Below are positions 53,701 to 61,932 of a stretch of DNA of 64,000 nt, in pieces. Within the stretch, counting starts at the first letter, position 1. The number at the start of each line of letters is the position of its first letter. Below the pieces are notes generated by a model. The model had not been told where the DNA came from, made no database searches, and worked only from the letters and a program-made list of their open reading frames with translations. A program made the translations under genes and the position numbers. Source of the DNA: Maribacter algarum (ex Lu et al. 2025) (nom. illeg.) (GTDB lineage: Bacteria > Bacteroidota > Bacteroidia > Flavobacteriales > Flavobacteriaceae); NCBI GenBank assembly GCA_947495915.1, contig CANMAW010000003.1, positions 248,001 to 312,000 on the forward strand. The letters run 5' to 3'.

Positions 53701-54960
53701 TTATTCACCCATTGCAGCAGCAACTGCAGCTGATAATCTTTTATAGGTTCCGTTAACCAAACGCTCTCTAATACCTGAAAAAGCATCAAGTGTAACCGCT
53801 ATATCTTCAAGAGTATGAGTTGCTGTTGGTATTAAACGAAGTAAAATTAATCCCTTTGGAATTACCGGATACACCACTATTGAACAGAAAATACCATAAT
53901 TTTCACGTAAATCTTTAACTAAAGCCATTGCCTCAGGAATACTTCCATTAAGATATACAGGGGTCACACAACTGGTTGTTGTACCAATGTCAAATCCTCT
54001 TTCTTTTAAACCATTTTGCAAAGCATTTACGTTCTCCCATAGTTTTTCTTTAAGCTCTGGCATAGTACGCAACATATCTAATCGTTTCAAAGCTCCTTTC
54101 ACGTACACCATAGGTAGTGATTTTGCAAACATTTGAGAACGTAGATTATATTTTAAATAATCTATGATTTCTTGATCAGCGGCAACAAATGCACCAATAC
54201 TTGCCATAGACTTCGCAAAAGTGGCTAAATAAACATCGATTCCATCTTGAACACCTTGTTCTTGACCAGCACCACCTCCAGTTTTGCCTAAGGTACCAAA
54301 ACCATGTGCATCATCAACCAATAGTCTGAACTTGAATTTTTCTTTTAAAGCAACGATTTCTTTCAAAATACCTTGCTCTCCTCGCATGCCAAAAACTCCT
54401 TCAGAGATCACTAAGATTCCACCACCGGTTTGCTCAGCAAGTTTGGTAGCTCTTTCTAAATTCTTCTCTAAACTTTCGGCATTATTGTGAACAAACGTAA
54501 AACGTTTACCCATATGTAAACGCACTCCATCAATAATACAAGCATGACAATCTACATCGTAAACAATTATATCATCTTTGGTGACAAGAGCATCGATAAC
54601 AGACATAAACCCTTGATAGCCAAAATTGAGTAAGTAAGAAGCTTCCTTTTGCACAAATGCAGCACATTCTTGTTCTAACTGTTCATGAAATTCAGTATGA
54701 CCACTCATCATTCTTGCCCCCATAGGATAAGCAGCACCATGTTCTAAAGCTGCTTCGCCATCTACCTTTTTTATTTCAGGAAGATTGGCTAAACCTAAGT
54801 AATCATTGATACTCCAAGTAATAACATCTTTCCCCTGAAATTTCATTCGGTTTGAAATAGGACCTTCTAACTTTGGAAAAACAAAATATCCTTCGGCCTG
54901 AGAAGCCCATTTTCCCAATGGACCTTTGTTTTCTATAATTCTATCAAATATGTCTCTCAT
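53701..54960 (-). CDS. alpha-oxoamine synthase family; candidate cysteate C-fatty acyltransferase
   Basis: This 419-residue PLP enzyme belongs to the serine palmitoyltransferase/KBL/BioF family. The PLP lysine lies in LATFAKSMASIGAF, the cofactor Asp and His in LLVDDAHGFGTLG, and SINDYLGLANLPE is near the N-terminus. These enzymes condense an amino acid with an acyl-CoA or acyl-ACP. In gliding Bacteroidota a close relative condenses cysteate with a fatty acyl group to start capnine. Here a cysteine-synthase-family gene lies immediately upstream. A serine palmitoyltransferase is the alternative. Confidence 0.78.
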   Translation of the reverse strand: MRDIFDRIIENKGPLGKWASQAEGYFVFPKLEGPISNRMKFQGKDVITWSINDYLGLANLPEIKKVDGEAALEHGAAYPMGARMMSGHTEFHEQLEQECAAFVQKEASYLLNFGYQGFMSVIDALVTKDDIIVYDVDCHACIIDGVRLHMGKRFTFVHNNAESLEKNLERATKLAEQTGGGILVISEGVFGMRGEQGILKEIVALKEKFKFRLLVDDAHGFGTLGKTGGGAGQEQGVQDGIDVYLATFAKSMASIGAFVAADQEIIDYLKYNLRSQMFAKSLPMVYVKGALKRLDMLRTMPELKEKLWENVNALQNGLKERGFDIGTTTSCVTPVYLNGSIPEAMALVKDLRENYGIFCSIVVYPVIPKGLILLRLIPTATHTLEDIAVTLDAFSGIRERLVNGTYKRLSAAVAAAMGE

Positions 54961-55028
54961 TAAGCGTGATTGAGTTTTTGAAAATACCTTTACAGTTCTG
55001 CAAAAATATAGATTTTACTCTAAAAAAT

Positions 55029-55057
55029 AGGGCAATAACCATATAAGTCATTGCCCT
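55029..55057. terminator. hairpin between the two PLP enzyme genes
   Basis: AGGGCAAT (55029-55036) and ATTGCCCT (55050-55057), flanked by A and T runs. It should end transcription of the cysteine-synthase-family gene, so the two PLP genes may be separate units. Confidence 0.7.
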
Positions 55058-55081
55058 TTTTATTAATATAACAAAATATTG

Positions 55082-56122
55082 TTATCGAACTACCTGTATT
55101 TGCGGTGTTTCTTCTACTTCTGTATTATTAAGAAAACCTTGATTTTCCATCCATTCATCACTATAAATTTTACTCATATATCGCGACCCGTGATCTGGAA
55201 AAATAAGAATTACATTACTGTCTTTGCCAAAAACACCCTTTTCACTTAATTGTTTAGTGGCTTGCATCACTGCTCCACAGGTATAGCCTGCGAAAATACC
55301 CTCTGTTCTAGAAATTTCACGTGCAGTATGGGCACTTTCTTCATCAGTTACTTTTATAAATCTGTCTATCGCGCTAAAATCAGTAGCTCCTGGAATTAAA
55401 TTTTTACCCAATCCTTCAATACGATACGGATAAATTTCATCAGTATCAAGCTCGCCAGTTTCATGATATTTTTTCAAAACTGACCCAAATGCATCTACCC
55501 CGATAATCTCAATATCAGGATTTTGCTCCTTTAAAAAACGAGCCGTACCAGATATTGTTCCTCCGGTTCCACTACAAGCTACCAAATGAGTAATCTTTCC
55601 ATTCGTTTGATTCCATATTTCAGGACCCGTAGACTTATAATGTGCTTCAATATTTAACTCATTAAAGTACTGATTTATGTAAATAGAACCTTTCGTTTCT
55701 TGATGCAAACGCTTGGCGACTTCGTAATATGATCTTGGATCGTCTGCACTCACATGAGCAGGGCAAACATAAACCGTAGCTCCCATTGAACGAAGCATAT
55801 CTATTTTATCGGGTGATGATTTAGAACTAACCGCTAGTATGCAGTCATAACCCTTAATCATACTAACCATTGCAATACTAAACCCTGTATTACCAGAAGT
55901 GGTTTCAACAATGGTACTGCCTTCTTTCAATATGCCTTTTCGCTCTGCTTCTTCAATAATATGAAGAGCAATGCGATCTTTAGCAGAATGCCCCGGATTG
56001 AAAGCCTCTACTTTTGCATAAAAATTTCCTGTTAAGTTTTTTGATATTTTATTCAGCTTGACTAGAGGGGTGTTTCCTACTAACTCTAAAATGTTTTCGC
56101 AAGCATTTATTTTATCTTCCAT
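55082..56122 (-). CDS. cysteine synthase family PLP enzyme; candidate cysteate synthase
   Basis: This 346-residue fold-type II PLP enzyme has the lysine in [15 protein letters not shown], the substrate loop TTSGNTGFS, and the phosphate-binding loop [13 protein letters not shown]. It is close to cysteine synthase and cystathionine beta-synthase. Beside an alpha-oxoamine synthase, a natural reading is an enzyme that makes cysteate from an activated serine and sulfite, the first step of sulfonolipid synthesis. Ordinary cysteine synthesis cannot be excluded from sequence alone. Confidence 0.8.
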   Translation of the reverse strand: MEDKINACENILELVGNTPLVKLNKISKNLTGNFYAKVEAFNPGHSAKDRIALHIIEEAERKGILKEGSTIVETTSGNTGFSIAMVSMIKGYDCILAVSSKSSPDKIDMLRSMGATVYVCPAHVSADDPRSYYEVAKRLHQETKGSIYINQYFNELNIEAHYKSTGPEIWNQTNGKITHLVACSGTGGTISGTARFLKEQNPDIEIIGVDAFGSVLKKYHETGELDTDEIYPYRIEGLGKNLIPGATDFSAIDRFIKVTDEESAHTAREISRTEGIFAGYTCGAVMQATKQLSEKGVFGKDSNVILIFPDHGSRYMSKIYSDEWMENQGFLNNTEVEETPQIQVVR

Positions 56123-56193
56123 AAAAGGTAATTATAAGTGCATTGTTCGTTAATGTGTTCGATACAATACCATGCAAAATTAGTTATTTTTTT

Positions 56194-58254
56194 CTAGTCT
56201 TCTAATTTTCCTTCTAAATCAAGGATAAAAGCATACTCTTTTGCGACTTCTTTTAAAGCCTCAAAACGACCAGAAGCACCACCATGACCAGCTTCCATAT
56301 TGATATCAAACAACAACTGATTATCATCAGATTTAAATTCTCTCAATTTTGCTACCCATTTTGCTGGTTCAAAATATTGTACTTGCGAATCATGCAAGCC
56401 AGTAGTAACTAACATATTCGGATACGGTTTTGATTGTACATTATCGTACGGTGAATATGATTTCATATACTCATAGTACTCTTTTTCGTTAGGGTTACCC
56501 CATTCATCATATTCTCCGGTAGTTAGCGGAATAGAGTCATCTAACATGGTGGTAATAACATCTACAAATGGTACCGCTGCAACAATACCATTATATAGTT
56601 CTGATGCCATATTAATAACGGCTCCCATTAGCAATCCACCAGCAGACCCTCCCATAGCATACATGTGTTTTGAACTAGTATAGCCTTTTGCAATTAAAAA
56701 CTTGGTACAATCAATAAAATCTGTAAAAGTGTTCGTCTTATTTAAAAGCTTTCCATCTTCATACCATGGTCTACCCAAATATTGACCTCCTCGAATATGG
56801 GCTATAACATAAACAAATCCTCTATCCAGCAGACTTAAACGAACCGTAGAAAAATAAGGGTCAATGGTCGCGCCATACGACCCGTAGGCATATTGCAAAA
56901 TAGGCGTATTACTATTTAAGGCTGTATCTTTATGATAAACTACTGACATAGGTATTTTAACCCCATCTTCTGCAGTGGCCCAAAGACGTTTTTCTAAATA
57001 ATTTTCTTTTCTAAACGTACCCCCTAATACCTCTTGCTCTTTCAAAACAACCTGCTCTTTCGTCTTCATGTTGAAATCAATGACCGAACTAGGTGTTGTC
57101 ATTGAGTTGTATGAATAACGTAAAATATGAGTTTCAAAATCAGGATTTCTACTTACGTTAGCTGTATACGTTTCATTTTCAAAAGGAAGCTTGTAACTAT
57201 CTGTGCCATCCCAGCGAACAATCTTAATCTCGTTTAGTCCGTTTCGGCGTTCAGAAAGAACGTAATACTCTTTGAATATGCTCATACCCTCTAAAAGTAC
57301 ATCTGCTCTGTGTTGAATAAATTCTTGCCAATATTCGAACGAGGTCTGCTCCTCACCTACTCGCATTAATTTAAAGTTGGTTGCACCGTCTTTATTCGTA
57401 AGCACATAAAAGTAATTTTCATAATGAGAAATATCATATTCAAGCCCTCTTTGTCGTGGTGAGAATATTTTAAACTCGCCATGCGGATTATCAGCCTCTA
57501 ATGTTCTATACTCAGAAGTTAACGTGCTATATGAACCAATAATGATATACTTTCTTGATTTTGATTTATATACATAAGTACCAAAAGTTTCGTCTTCTTC
57601 GTGATAAACCAAACTATCTTTTTGGGTAACAGTTCCCAAAACATGCTTAAAAATTTTATCAGATCGTAAGGTTACATCATCTTGCTTACTATAAAAAATA
57701 GTTTTGTTATCGTCTGCCCATACCGAGTTACCTGCGGTATTTTCAATTTTATCATTAAAGATTTCACCCGTACTTAAATTCTTTATCTGCAAGGTGTATT
57801 TTCTTCTAGAAACAGTATCTACTGAAAACGCAGCTAAAGCGTTATCAGGACTAATGGAAAAACTTGATAAATTAAAATAATCATGTCCCTTCGCTAGTTC
57901 ATTACAATCGAAAAGAATTTCTTCTTCATTATCAAGACTATCTTTTTTTCTTGAATAAATAGGGTATTCTTTTCCGGTCTCATATCTAGAAATATACCAA
58001 TAACCATTTTGTTTGTAAGGCACTGAAGAATCATCTTCTTTAATTCTCGCTTTCATTTCTTGAAACAATGAAGTTTGAAAATTTTTAGTGTGAGCAGTTT
58101 GCGCCTCGTAATAGGCGTTTTCTTTTTCTAAATGTGAAACAACCTCTGCGTCTTCCCTATCATTCATCCAATAATAATCATCAACCCTTACATCGTCATG
58201 TTTAATTAACTTTTTAGGAACTTTTTTTGCAATCGGTGCTTGCATATTCTTCAT
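56194..58254 (-). CDS. ptrB: S9 family peptidase, oligopeptidase B type
   Basis: This is a 686-residue serine peptidase with a seven-bladed propeller (about residues 60-400) and a C-terminal alpha/beta hydrolase. The nucleophile lies in GGSAGGLLMG, the Asp in TGLHDSQVQYFEPAKW and the His in AGHGGASGR. The N-terminal propeller has repeats such as SSFSISPDNALAAFS. It cleaves basic residues in peptides. No signal is seen, so it is cytoplasmic. It is upstream of the cysteine-synthase-family gene on the same strand. Confidence 0.92.
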   Translation of the reverse strand: MKNMQAPIAKKVPKKLIKHDDVRVDDYYWMNDREDAEVVSHLEKENAYYEAQTAHTKNFQTSLFQEMKARIKEDDSSVPYKQNGYWYISRYETGKEYPIYSRKKDSLDNEEEILFDCNELAKGHDYFNLSSFSISPDNALAAFSVDTVSRRKYTLQIKNLSTGEIFNDKIENTAGNSVWADDNKTIFYSKQDDVTLRSDKIFKHVLGTVTQKDSLVYHEEDETFGTYVYKSKSRKYIIIGSYSTLTSEYRTLEADNPHGEFKIFSPRQRGLEYDISHYENYFYVLTNKDGATNFKLMRVGEEQTSFEYWQEFIQHRADVLLEGMSIFKEYYVLSERRNGLNEIKIVRWDGTDSYKLPFENETYTANVSRNPDFETHILRYSYNSMTTPSSVIDFNMKTKEQVVLKEQEVLGGTFRKENYLEKRLWATAEDGVKIPMSVVYHKDTALNSNTPILQYAYGSYGATIDPYFSTVRLSLLDRGFVYVIAHIRGGQYLGRPWYEDGKLLNKTNTFTDFIDCTKFLIAKGYTSSKHMYAMGGSAGGLLMGAVINMASELYNGIVAAVPFVDVITTMLDDSIPLTTGEYDEWGNPNEKEYYEYMKSYSPYDNVQSKPYPNMLVTTGLHDSQVQYFEPAKWVAKLREFKSDDNQLLFDINMEAGHGGASGRFEALKEVAKEYAFILDLEGKLED

Positions 58255-58356
58255 ATCTTTTTGATGAATTTAAGAGCTTGCAAAAGTAACACATCCTTAA
58301 AGAATACCACCTAATCATGTTCTATTCAGTTATACTACCAATTTCATTCAATTTGT

Positions 58357-58364
58357 TAGCTTTG
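58357..58364 (+). promoter_or_regulatory. -7 element of the ybaB gene
   Basis: TAGCTTTG, perfect to TAnnTTTG, 31 bases before the ATG of the YbaB-family gene. No well-spaced TTG was found. Confidence 0.45.
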
Positions 58365-58395
58365 TATTTATACTAACTTTTTAATACATAATACT

Positions 58396-58722
58396 ATGTT
58401 TGGAGATATGATGGGCATGATGGGGAAACTTAAAGAAACTCAAGAGAAAATTGAAGCAACAAAAAAACGATTAGACCATGTTACGCTTCAAGAAGAATCT
58501 CCTGAAGGTCTTGTTAAAGTAAATCTAACAGCCAATCGTGAGGTAAAAGCGATTACAATTGACGATAGTTTATTAACCGATAAAGAAAAGCTGGAAGACT
58601 ATCTGGTGCTTGCCATTAATAAAGCTGTTGATGCGGCAACTAAGGTTAATGAAGCTGAACTTGCTGCAGTTGCAAAAGAAGGCATGCCCAATATACCCGG
58701 CATGGGCAGTATGTTTAAATAG
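58396..58722 (+). CDS. YbaB/EbfC family DNA-binding protein
   Basis: This is a 108-residue nucleoid-associated protein. It has the N-terminal Met-rich helix [21 protein letters not shown], a beta-hairpin core ([24 protein letters not shown]), then a helix and a C-terminal Met/Gly-rich tail. The layout is that of YbaB. It is a single gene behind its own -7 element. Confidence 0.93.
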   Translation: MFGDMMGMMGKLKETQEKIEATKKRLDHVTLQEESPEGLVKVNLTANREVKAITIDDSLLTDKEKLEDYLVLAINKAVDAATKVNEAELAAVAKEGMPNIPGMGSMFK

Positions 58723-58817
58723 TATCAGAATAAGTTGCTAACATACTAAATAGTCTTTAAATCTCGTTACTATTTATAGTTTAGCAAAATTTTTGTCTCT
58801 TTAATATAAAAACCAAA

Positions 58818-59270
58818 ATGAAACACCTAATTCTACTTTTGTTCTTACCAATAGTAATGGCGGCTCAAGCTGATAAAAACGTCATAAGTTCTAGTGAATG
58901 GTTGACCGATTATGAAACTGCATTGACAACTGCTAAAAACACCAATAAAAATGTGATGGTTTATTTTACAGGTAGTGATTGGTGCCCGCCTTGTAAGATG
59001 CTTAAAACAGATCTTTTTGATTCTGCTGAGTTTTCGGCACTTTCAAATAATTATGTTTTATTGTACATTGATATACCAATGAATAGAGATCTGATATCTG
59101 CAGAACAATTGCAGCACAATAAAGCTGTTTCAGATAAATTAAATAAAAAGAACTCTGTACCTCTTATTAAAATTCTTGATGAAAAAGGACAAGAATTAGA
59201 CAAATATTCAGGTTATAGCATGAATGGCGATATAAGCTATCATTTAGAGCTATTACAAAAACATAAATAA
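58818..59270 (+). CDS. periplasmic thioredoxin-like protein
   Basis: This is a 150-residue protein with a Sec signal (LILLLFLPIVMAAQ). The active site WCPPCK (Cys56, Cys59) lies in VMVYFTGSDWCPPCKML, and SVPLIKILDEKGQELDKYSGY includes the cis-Pro region. It is likely a disulfide reductase or isomerase in the periplasm, of the thioredoxin-7 type. It lies 95 bases after ybaB and ends at a good terminator. Confidence 0.9.
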   Translation: MKHLILLLFLPIVMAAQADKNVISSSEWLTDYETALTTAKNTNKNVMVYFTGSDWCPPCKMLKTDLFDSAEFSALSNNYVLLYIDIPMNRDLISAEQLQHNKAVSDKLNKKNSVPLIKILDEKGQELDKYSGYSMNGDISYHLELLQKHK

Positions 59271-59296
59271 AAAATAAAAATAGAATTTTAACCAAA

Positions 59297-59330
59297 AAAA
59301 AGGGTTTTCCAATTAAGGAAAACCCTTTTT
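59297..59330. terminator. bidirectional terminator
   Basis: AAAAAGGGTTTTCC, loop AATTAA, GGAAAACCCTTTTT. It lies between the convergent thioredoxin (+) and OmpA (-) genes. Confidence 0.92.
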
Positions 59331-59349
59331 AATTTATTGGGGAACTTAA

Positions 59350-60450
59350 TTAGTTGTTGATCAATCTAAATTCTGTTCTTCTGTTCACAGCATGTTCGCG
59401 CTCTGTACATGAAACTCCTTCTTTACAACGGTTTTTAGTCTTAGTTTCACCATAACCGTTAGCAACTAATAAACTAGAGTTAACTCCTTTACTAATTAAA
59501 TAATCAGCAACTGCTTTTGCTCGTCTTTCAGAAAGATCTTTATTATTTGCTGCAGAACCTCTTACATCAGTATGTGATGCTAATTCGACTTTAACACCTG
59601 GGTTTTGGCTTAATACAGGCATTAACCTAGTATCAATAATATTCTTAGCTGCAGCTGTTAAGGTAGCACTACCTAAATTCCAACTTATAGGAAGGGCTTG
59701 GTACTCAACTAAAGAACATTCTACTTCTTTCCAAGTAGTCAATCCACCTTTTTCTTTTAAAACTTCTTTAGAAACAGTTTTTGTAACTGCAGGAATAGTC
59801 TCCTCAACCGTATAAGCATCTTTATCTAAAACAGTTTTAGTAATCTCTTTATACTCTGCAGGAATTATTTCTTCAACAACACGTGCAGGCTCTAACAATA
59901 CTCTTTTTGTATAAGTAGCATTTTTTGATCCTATCGGAGTTTTACTAGAAGAAGCATCACTTGCCAAAGTAGTTGTTTCAATTGTTGTATATTCGGCAGG
60001 ATACCCTTTATAACACCAGTATCTACAATCATCAGGGTTACCTGAAGCACAATCAGGTGCAGATGCACCAAGCTCCCACTGAGCGTACGCAGGTTTAATT
60101 TCAATTGTTTCAGAACCTGTACCAAATGAAGCTGGAGTTACCCTTAAGGTATTACCGCCAGATTTAGATACATAGCTAACAGTTTCTGTACCCCATTTTT
60201 CTGGAATAACCGTCAATTTTTTACCTGCTGCTTTCACCTCTACTCTCTCTGTAACTGTTTTAAAGGTAGCAGGTACCGTTTTTAAAACCTTATAGGCTGG
60301 CTTAACAGTTAATGTAACTGTTTCATTAACGTATACATCAGGGGTTGTACAACGCACATAACATTTTCCTGGCTCCGGATTTGCAGGCAAATCTTGTGCC
60401 ATTGCAGTACCGGCAAAAGCAAATGCTAAAATTAATAGTGTTTTTTTCAT
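59350..60450 (-). CDS. OmpA family outer-membrane protein
   Basis: This is a 366-residue protein with a Sec signal ending at AGTAMAQD. The C-terminal OmpA peptidoglycan-binding domain (about 250-366) shows VELASHTDVRGSAANNKDLSERRAKAVADYLISKGV and NRRTEFRL. The middle of the protein (about 35-240) is an unusual repeated region, with recurring PAxY/PAxF segments followed by Thr/Val/Glu-rich strands. It lacks an obvious barrel, so it is probably a lipid-independent, peptidoglycan-tethered surface or periplasmic scaffold. Confidence 0.87.
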   Translation of the reverse strand: MKKTLLILAFAFAGTAMAQDLPANPEPGKCYVRCTTPDVYVNETVTLTVKPAYKVLKTVPATFKTVTERVEVKAAGKKLTVIPEKWGTETVSYVSKSGGNTLRVTPASFGTGSETIEIKPAYAQWELGASAPDCASGNPDDCRYWCYKGYPAEYTTIETTTLASDASSSKTPIGSKNATYTKRVLLEPARVVEEIIPAEYKEITKTVLDKDAYTVEETIPAVTKTVSKEVLKEKGGLTTWKEVECSLVEYQALPISWNLGSATLTAAAKNIIDTRLMPVLSQNPGVKVELASHTDVRGSAANNKDLSERRAKAVADYLISKGVNSSLLVANGYGETKTKNRCKEGVSCTEREHAVNRRTEFRLINN

Positions 60451-60572
60451 AATTAGTTAATAGTTTAATTGTTAATATCTAACTACTAAGAAACAGAAAA
60501 ATGGAAATAGTCACTTTTTCCTTAAAGAAATTTTACAAAATCATAATTTGTATCTTTAAATAAAACAAAATC

Positions 60573-60872
60573 ATGATTGAAATTCAACGTACCAATGGTG
60601 ACAAAGTTAATTTTCTAGTAAAATCAAAAGCTGGTAAAACACTATTAACTAGTGTTGATTATTCAAACAAACAGGAAATGGAAAAGACCATTAAACAATT
60701 AGCTAGCCCAAAAAACCTTGTTCAAAAGATTGAACGAAAGACTAATTTTGAAGGGCAATTTCTATTTCATTTAAAAGCCGAAACAGGAAGCCTAATTGGA
60801 AGCAGTGGGCTATATTCTTCTGAAGCCGGAATGGAAAACGGCATAAAAAACCTTAAAAAGAATCTATTTTAA
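60573..60872 (+). CDS. YegP family protein (DUF1508)
   Basis: This is a 99-residue protein with two DUF1508 repeats. The second is clearest: FLFHLKAETGSLIGSSGLYSSEAGMENGIKNL. The first (VNFLVKSKAGKTLLTSVDYSNKQEMEKTIKQL) is a partner repeat with a weaker pattern. The role is unknown. Its stop overlaps the end of the convergent threonine aldolase gene by 9 bases. Confidence 0.88.
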   Translation: MIEIQRTNGDKVNFLVKSKAGKTLLTSVDYSNKQEMEKTIKQLASPKNLVQKIERKTNFEGQFLFHLKAETGSLIGSSGLYSSEAGMENGIKNLKKNLF

Positions 60873-61889
60873 GTCGTGTAAAATTTCTAAGAAATATTCA
60901 TGCATACGATCAGAGTAATCTAAATGTGTAACCACTCGTAACTTACCTTGACCAATACCAATAATATGTACATTTTTATTTTCAAGATTTGCCACAAATT
61001 TTTCACTTGACTCTTTTTTTTCATCAATTTCAAAAATAACAATGTTGGTCTCTATTGGTTCTACCTTTTTAATTATATCTAAATTTTTAAGTACATTACC
61101 AATTTCTTTTGCCTTTCGATGATCTTCTTTCAATCTATCAATTTGATGATCTAAAGCATAGATACCAGCTGCAGCCAAATACCCTGCCTGCCTCATGCCT
61201 CCGCCAAAAACCTTTCGAATACGAATTGCTTTTTGAATAGCAGCAGTTGAACCAACTAAAACAGAACCTACCGGACATCCTAAACCTTTACTCAAACAAA
61301 TACTGATGGTATCAAAAAGATCACCGTATTGAGCAGTTGTTTCATTCTTTGCAACCAAAGCATTCCATAATCGGGCTCCATCTAGATGATATGCTAATTG
61401 ATTTTGATCACAAACTTCTTTAATCCTTTTTAATTCCTCAATATCCCAACAGGCTCCTCCTCCTTTGTTAGCAGTGTTTTCGATACTTACTAAAGTAGTT
61501 AAGGGACTATGATAAAAATCTGGTGGATTGATAGACGATTCTACTTGAGTAGCAGTCATCATTCCTCTATGCCCATCAATTAATTTACAAGAAACTCCAC
61601 TGTTAAAACTAACGCCACCCCCTTCATAATTAAAAATATGAGAATACTTATCACATATTAATTGCTCGCCTGGGTTAGTATGCAATTTTATAGCCGTTTG
61701 ATTTGCCATGGTGCCTGAAGGAAAAAATAAAGCAGCTTCTTTATGAAACATTGCAGCTAGCTTTTCTTCTAAGGCATTTACCGTAGGATCTGATTTAAAA
61801 ACATCGTCACCAACTTGGGCAGACATCATAGCATTTAACATTCCTGCAGTTGGTTTAGTTACTGTATCACTAATTAGATTTATTTCCAA
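60864..61889 (-). CDS. ltaA: threonine aldolase family PLP enzyme
   Basis: This 341-residue fold-type I PLP enzyme cleaves L-threonine/allo-threonine to glycine and acetaldehyde. The opening INLISDTVTKPTAGMLNAM and DDVFKSDPTVNALEE are typical, and the lysine lies in SICLSKGLGCPVGS. The Asp is in LDGARLWNA. It is downstream of the metalloprotease gene with 43 bases between them, on the same strand. Confidence 0.92.
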   Translation of the reverse strand: MEINLISDTVTKPTAGMLNAMMSAQVGDDVFKSDPTVNALEEKLAAMFHKEAALFFPSGTMANQTAIKLHTNPGEQLICDKYSHIFNYEGGGVSFNSGVSCKLIDGHRGMMTATQVESSINPPDFYHSPLTTLVSIENTANKGGGACWDIEELKRIKEVCDQNQLAYHLDGARLWNALVAKNETTAQYGDLFDTISICLSKGLGCPVGSVLVGSTAAIQKAIRIRKVFGGGMRQAGYLAAAGIYALDHQIDRLKEDHRKAKEIGNVLKNLDIIKKVEPIETNIVIFEIDEKKESSEKFVANLENKNVHIIGIGQGKLRVVTHLDYSDRMHEYFLEILHDLK

Positions 61890-61932
61890 GAAAAATAATT
61901 TAGATTAATTATAGTAGTTCATTGTATTGCTG

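Noticed and set aside
60864-60872. Overlap of the YegP and threonine aldolase genes as a sign of misassembly
   Set aside because: Both proteins end with normal family C-termini; a 9-base convergent overlap is ordinary.
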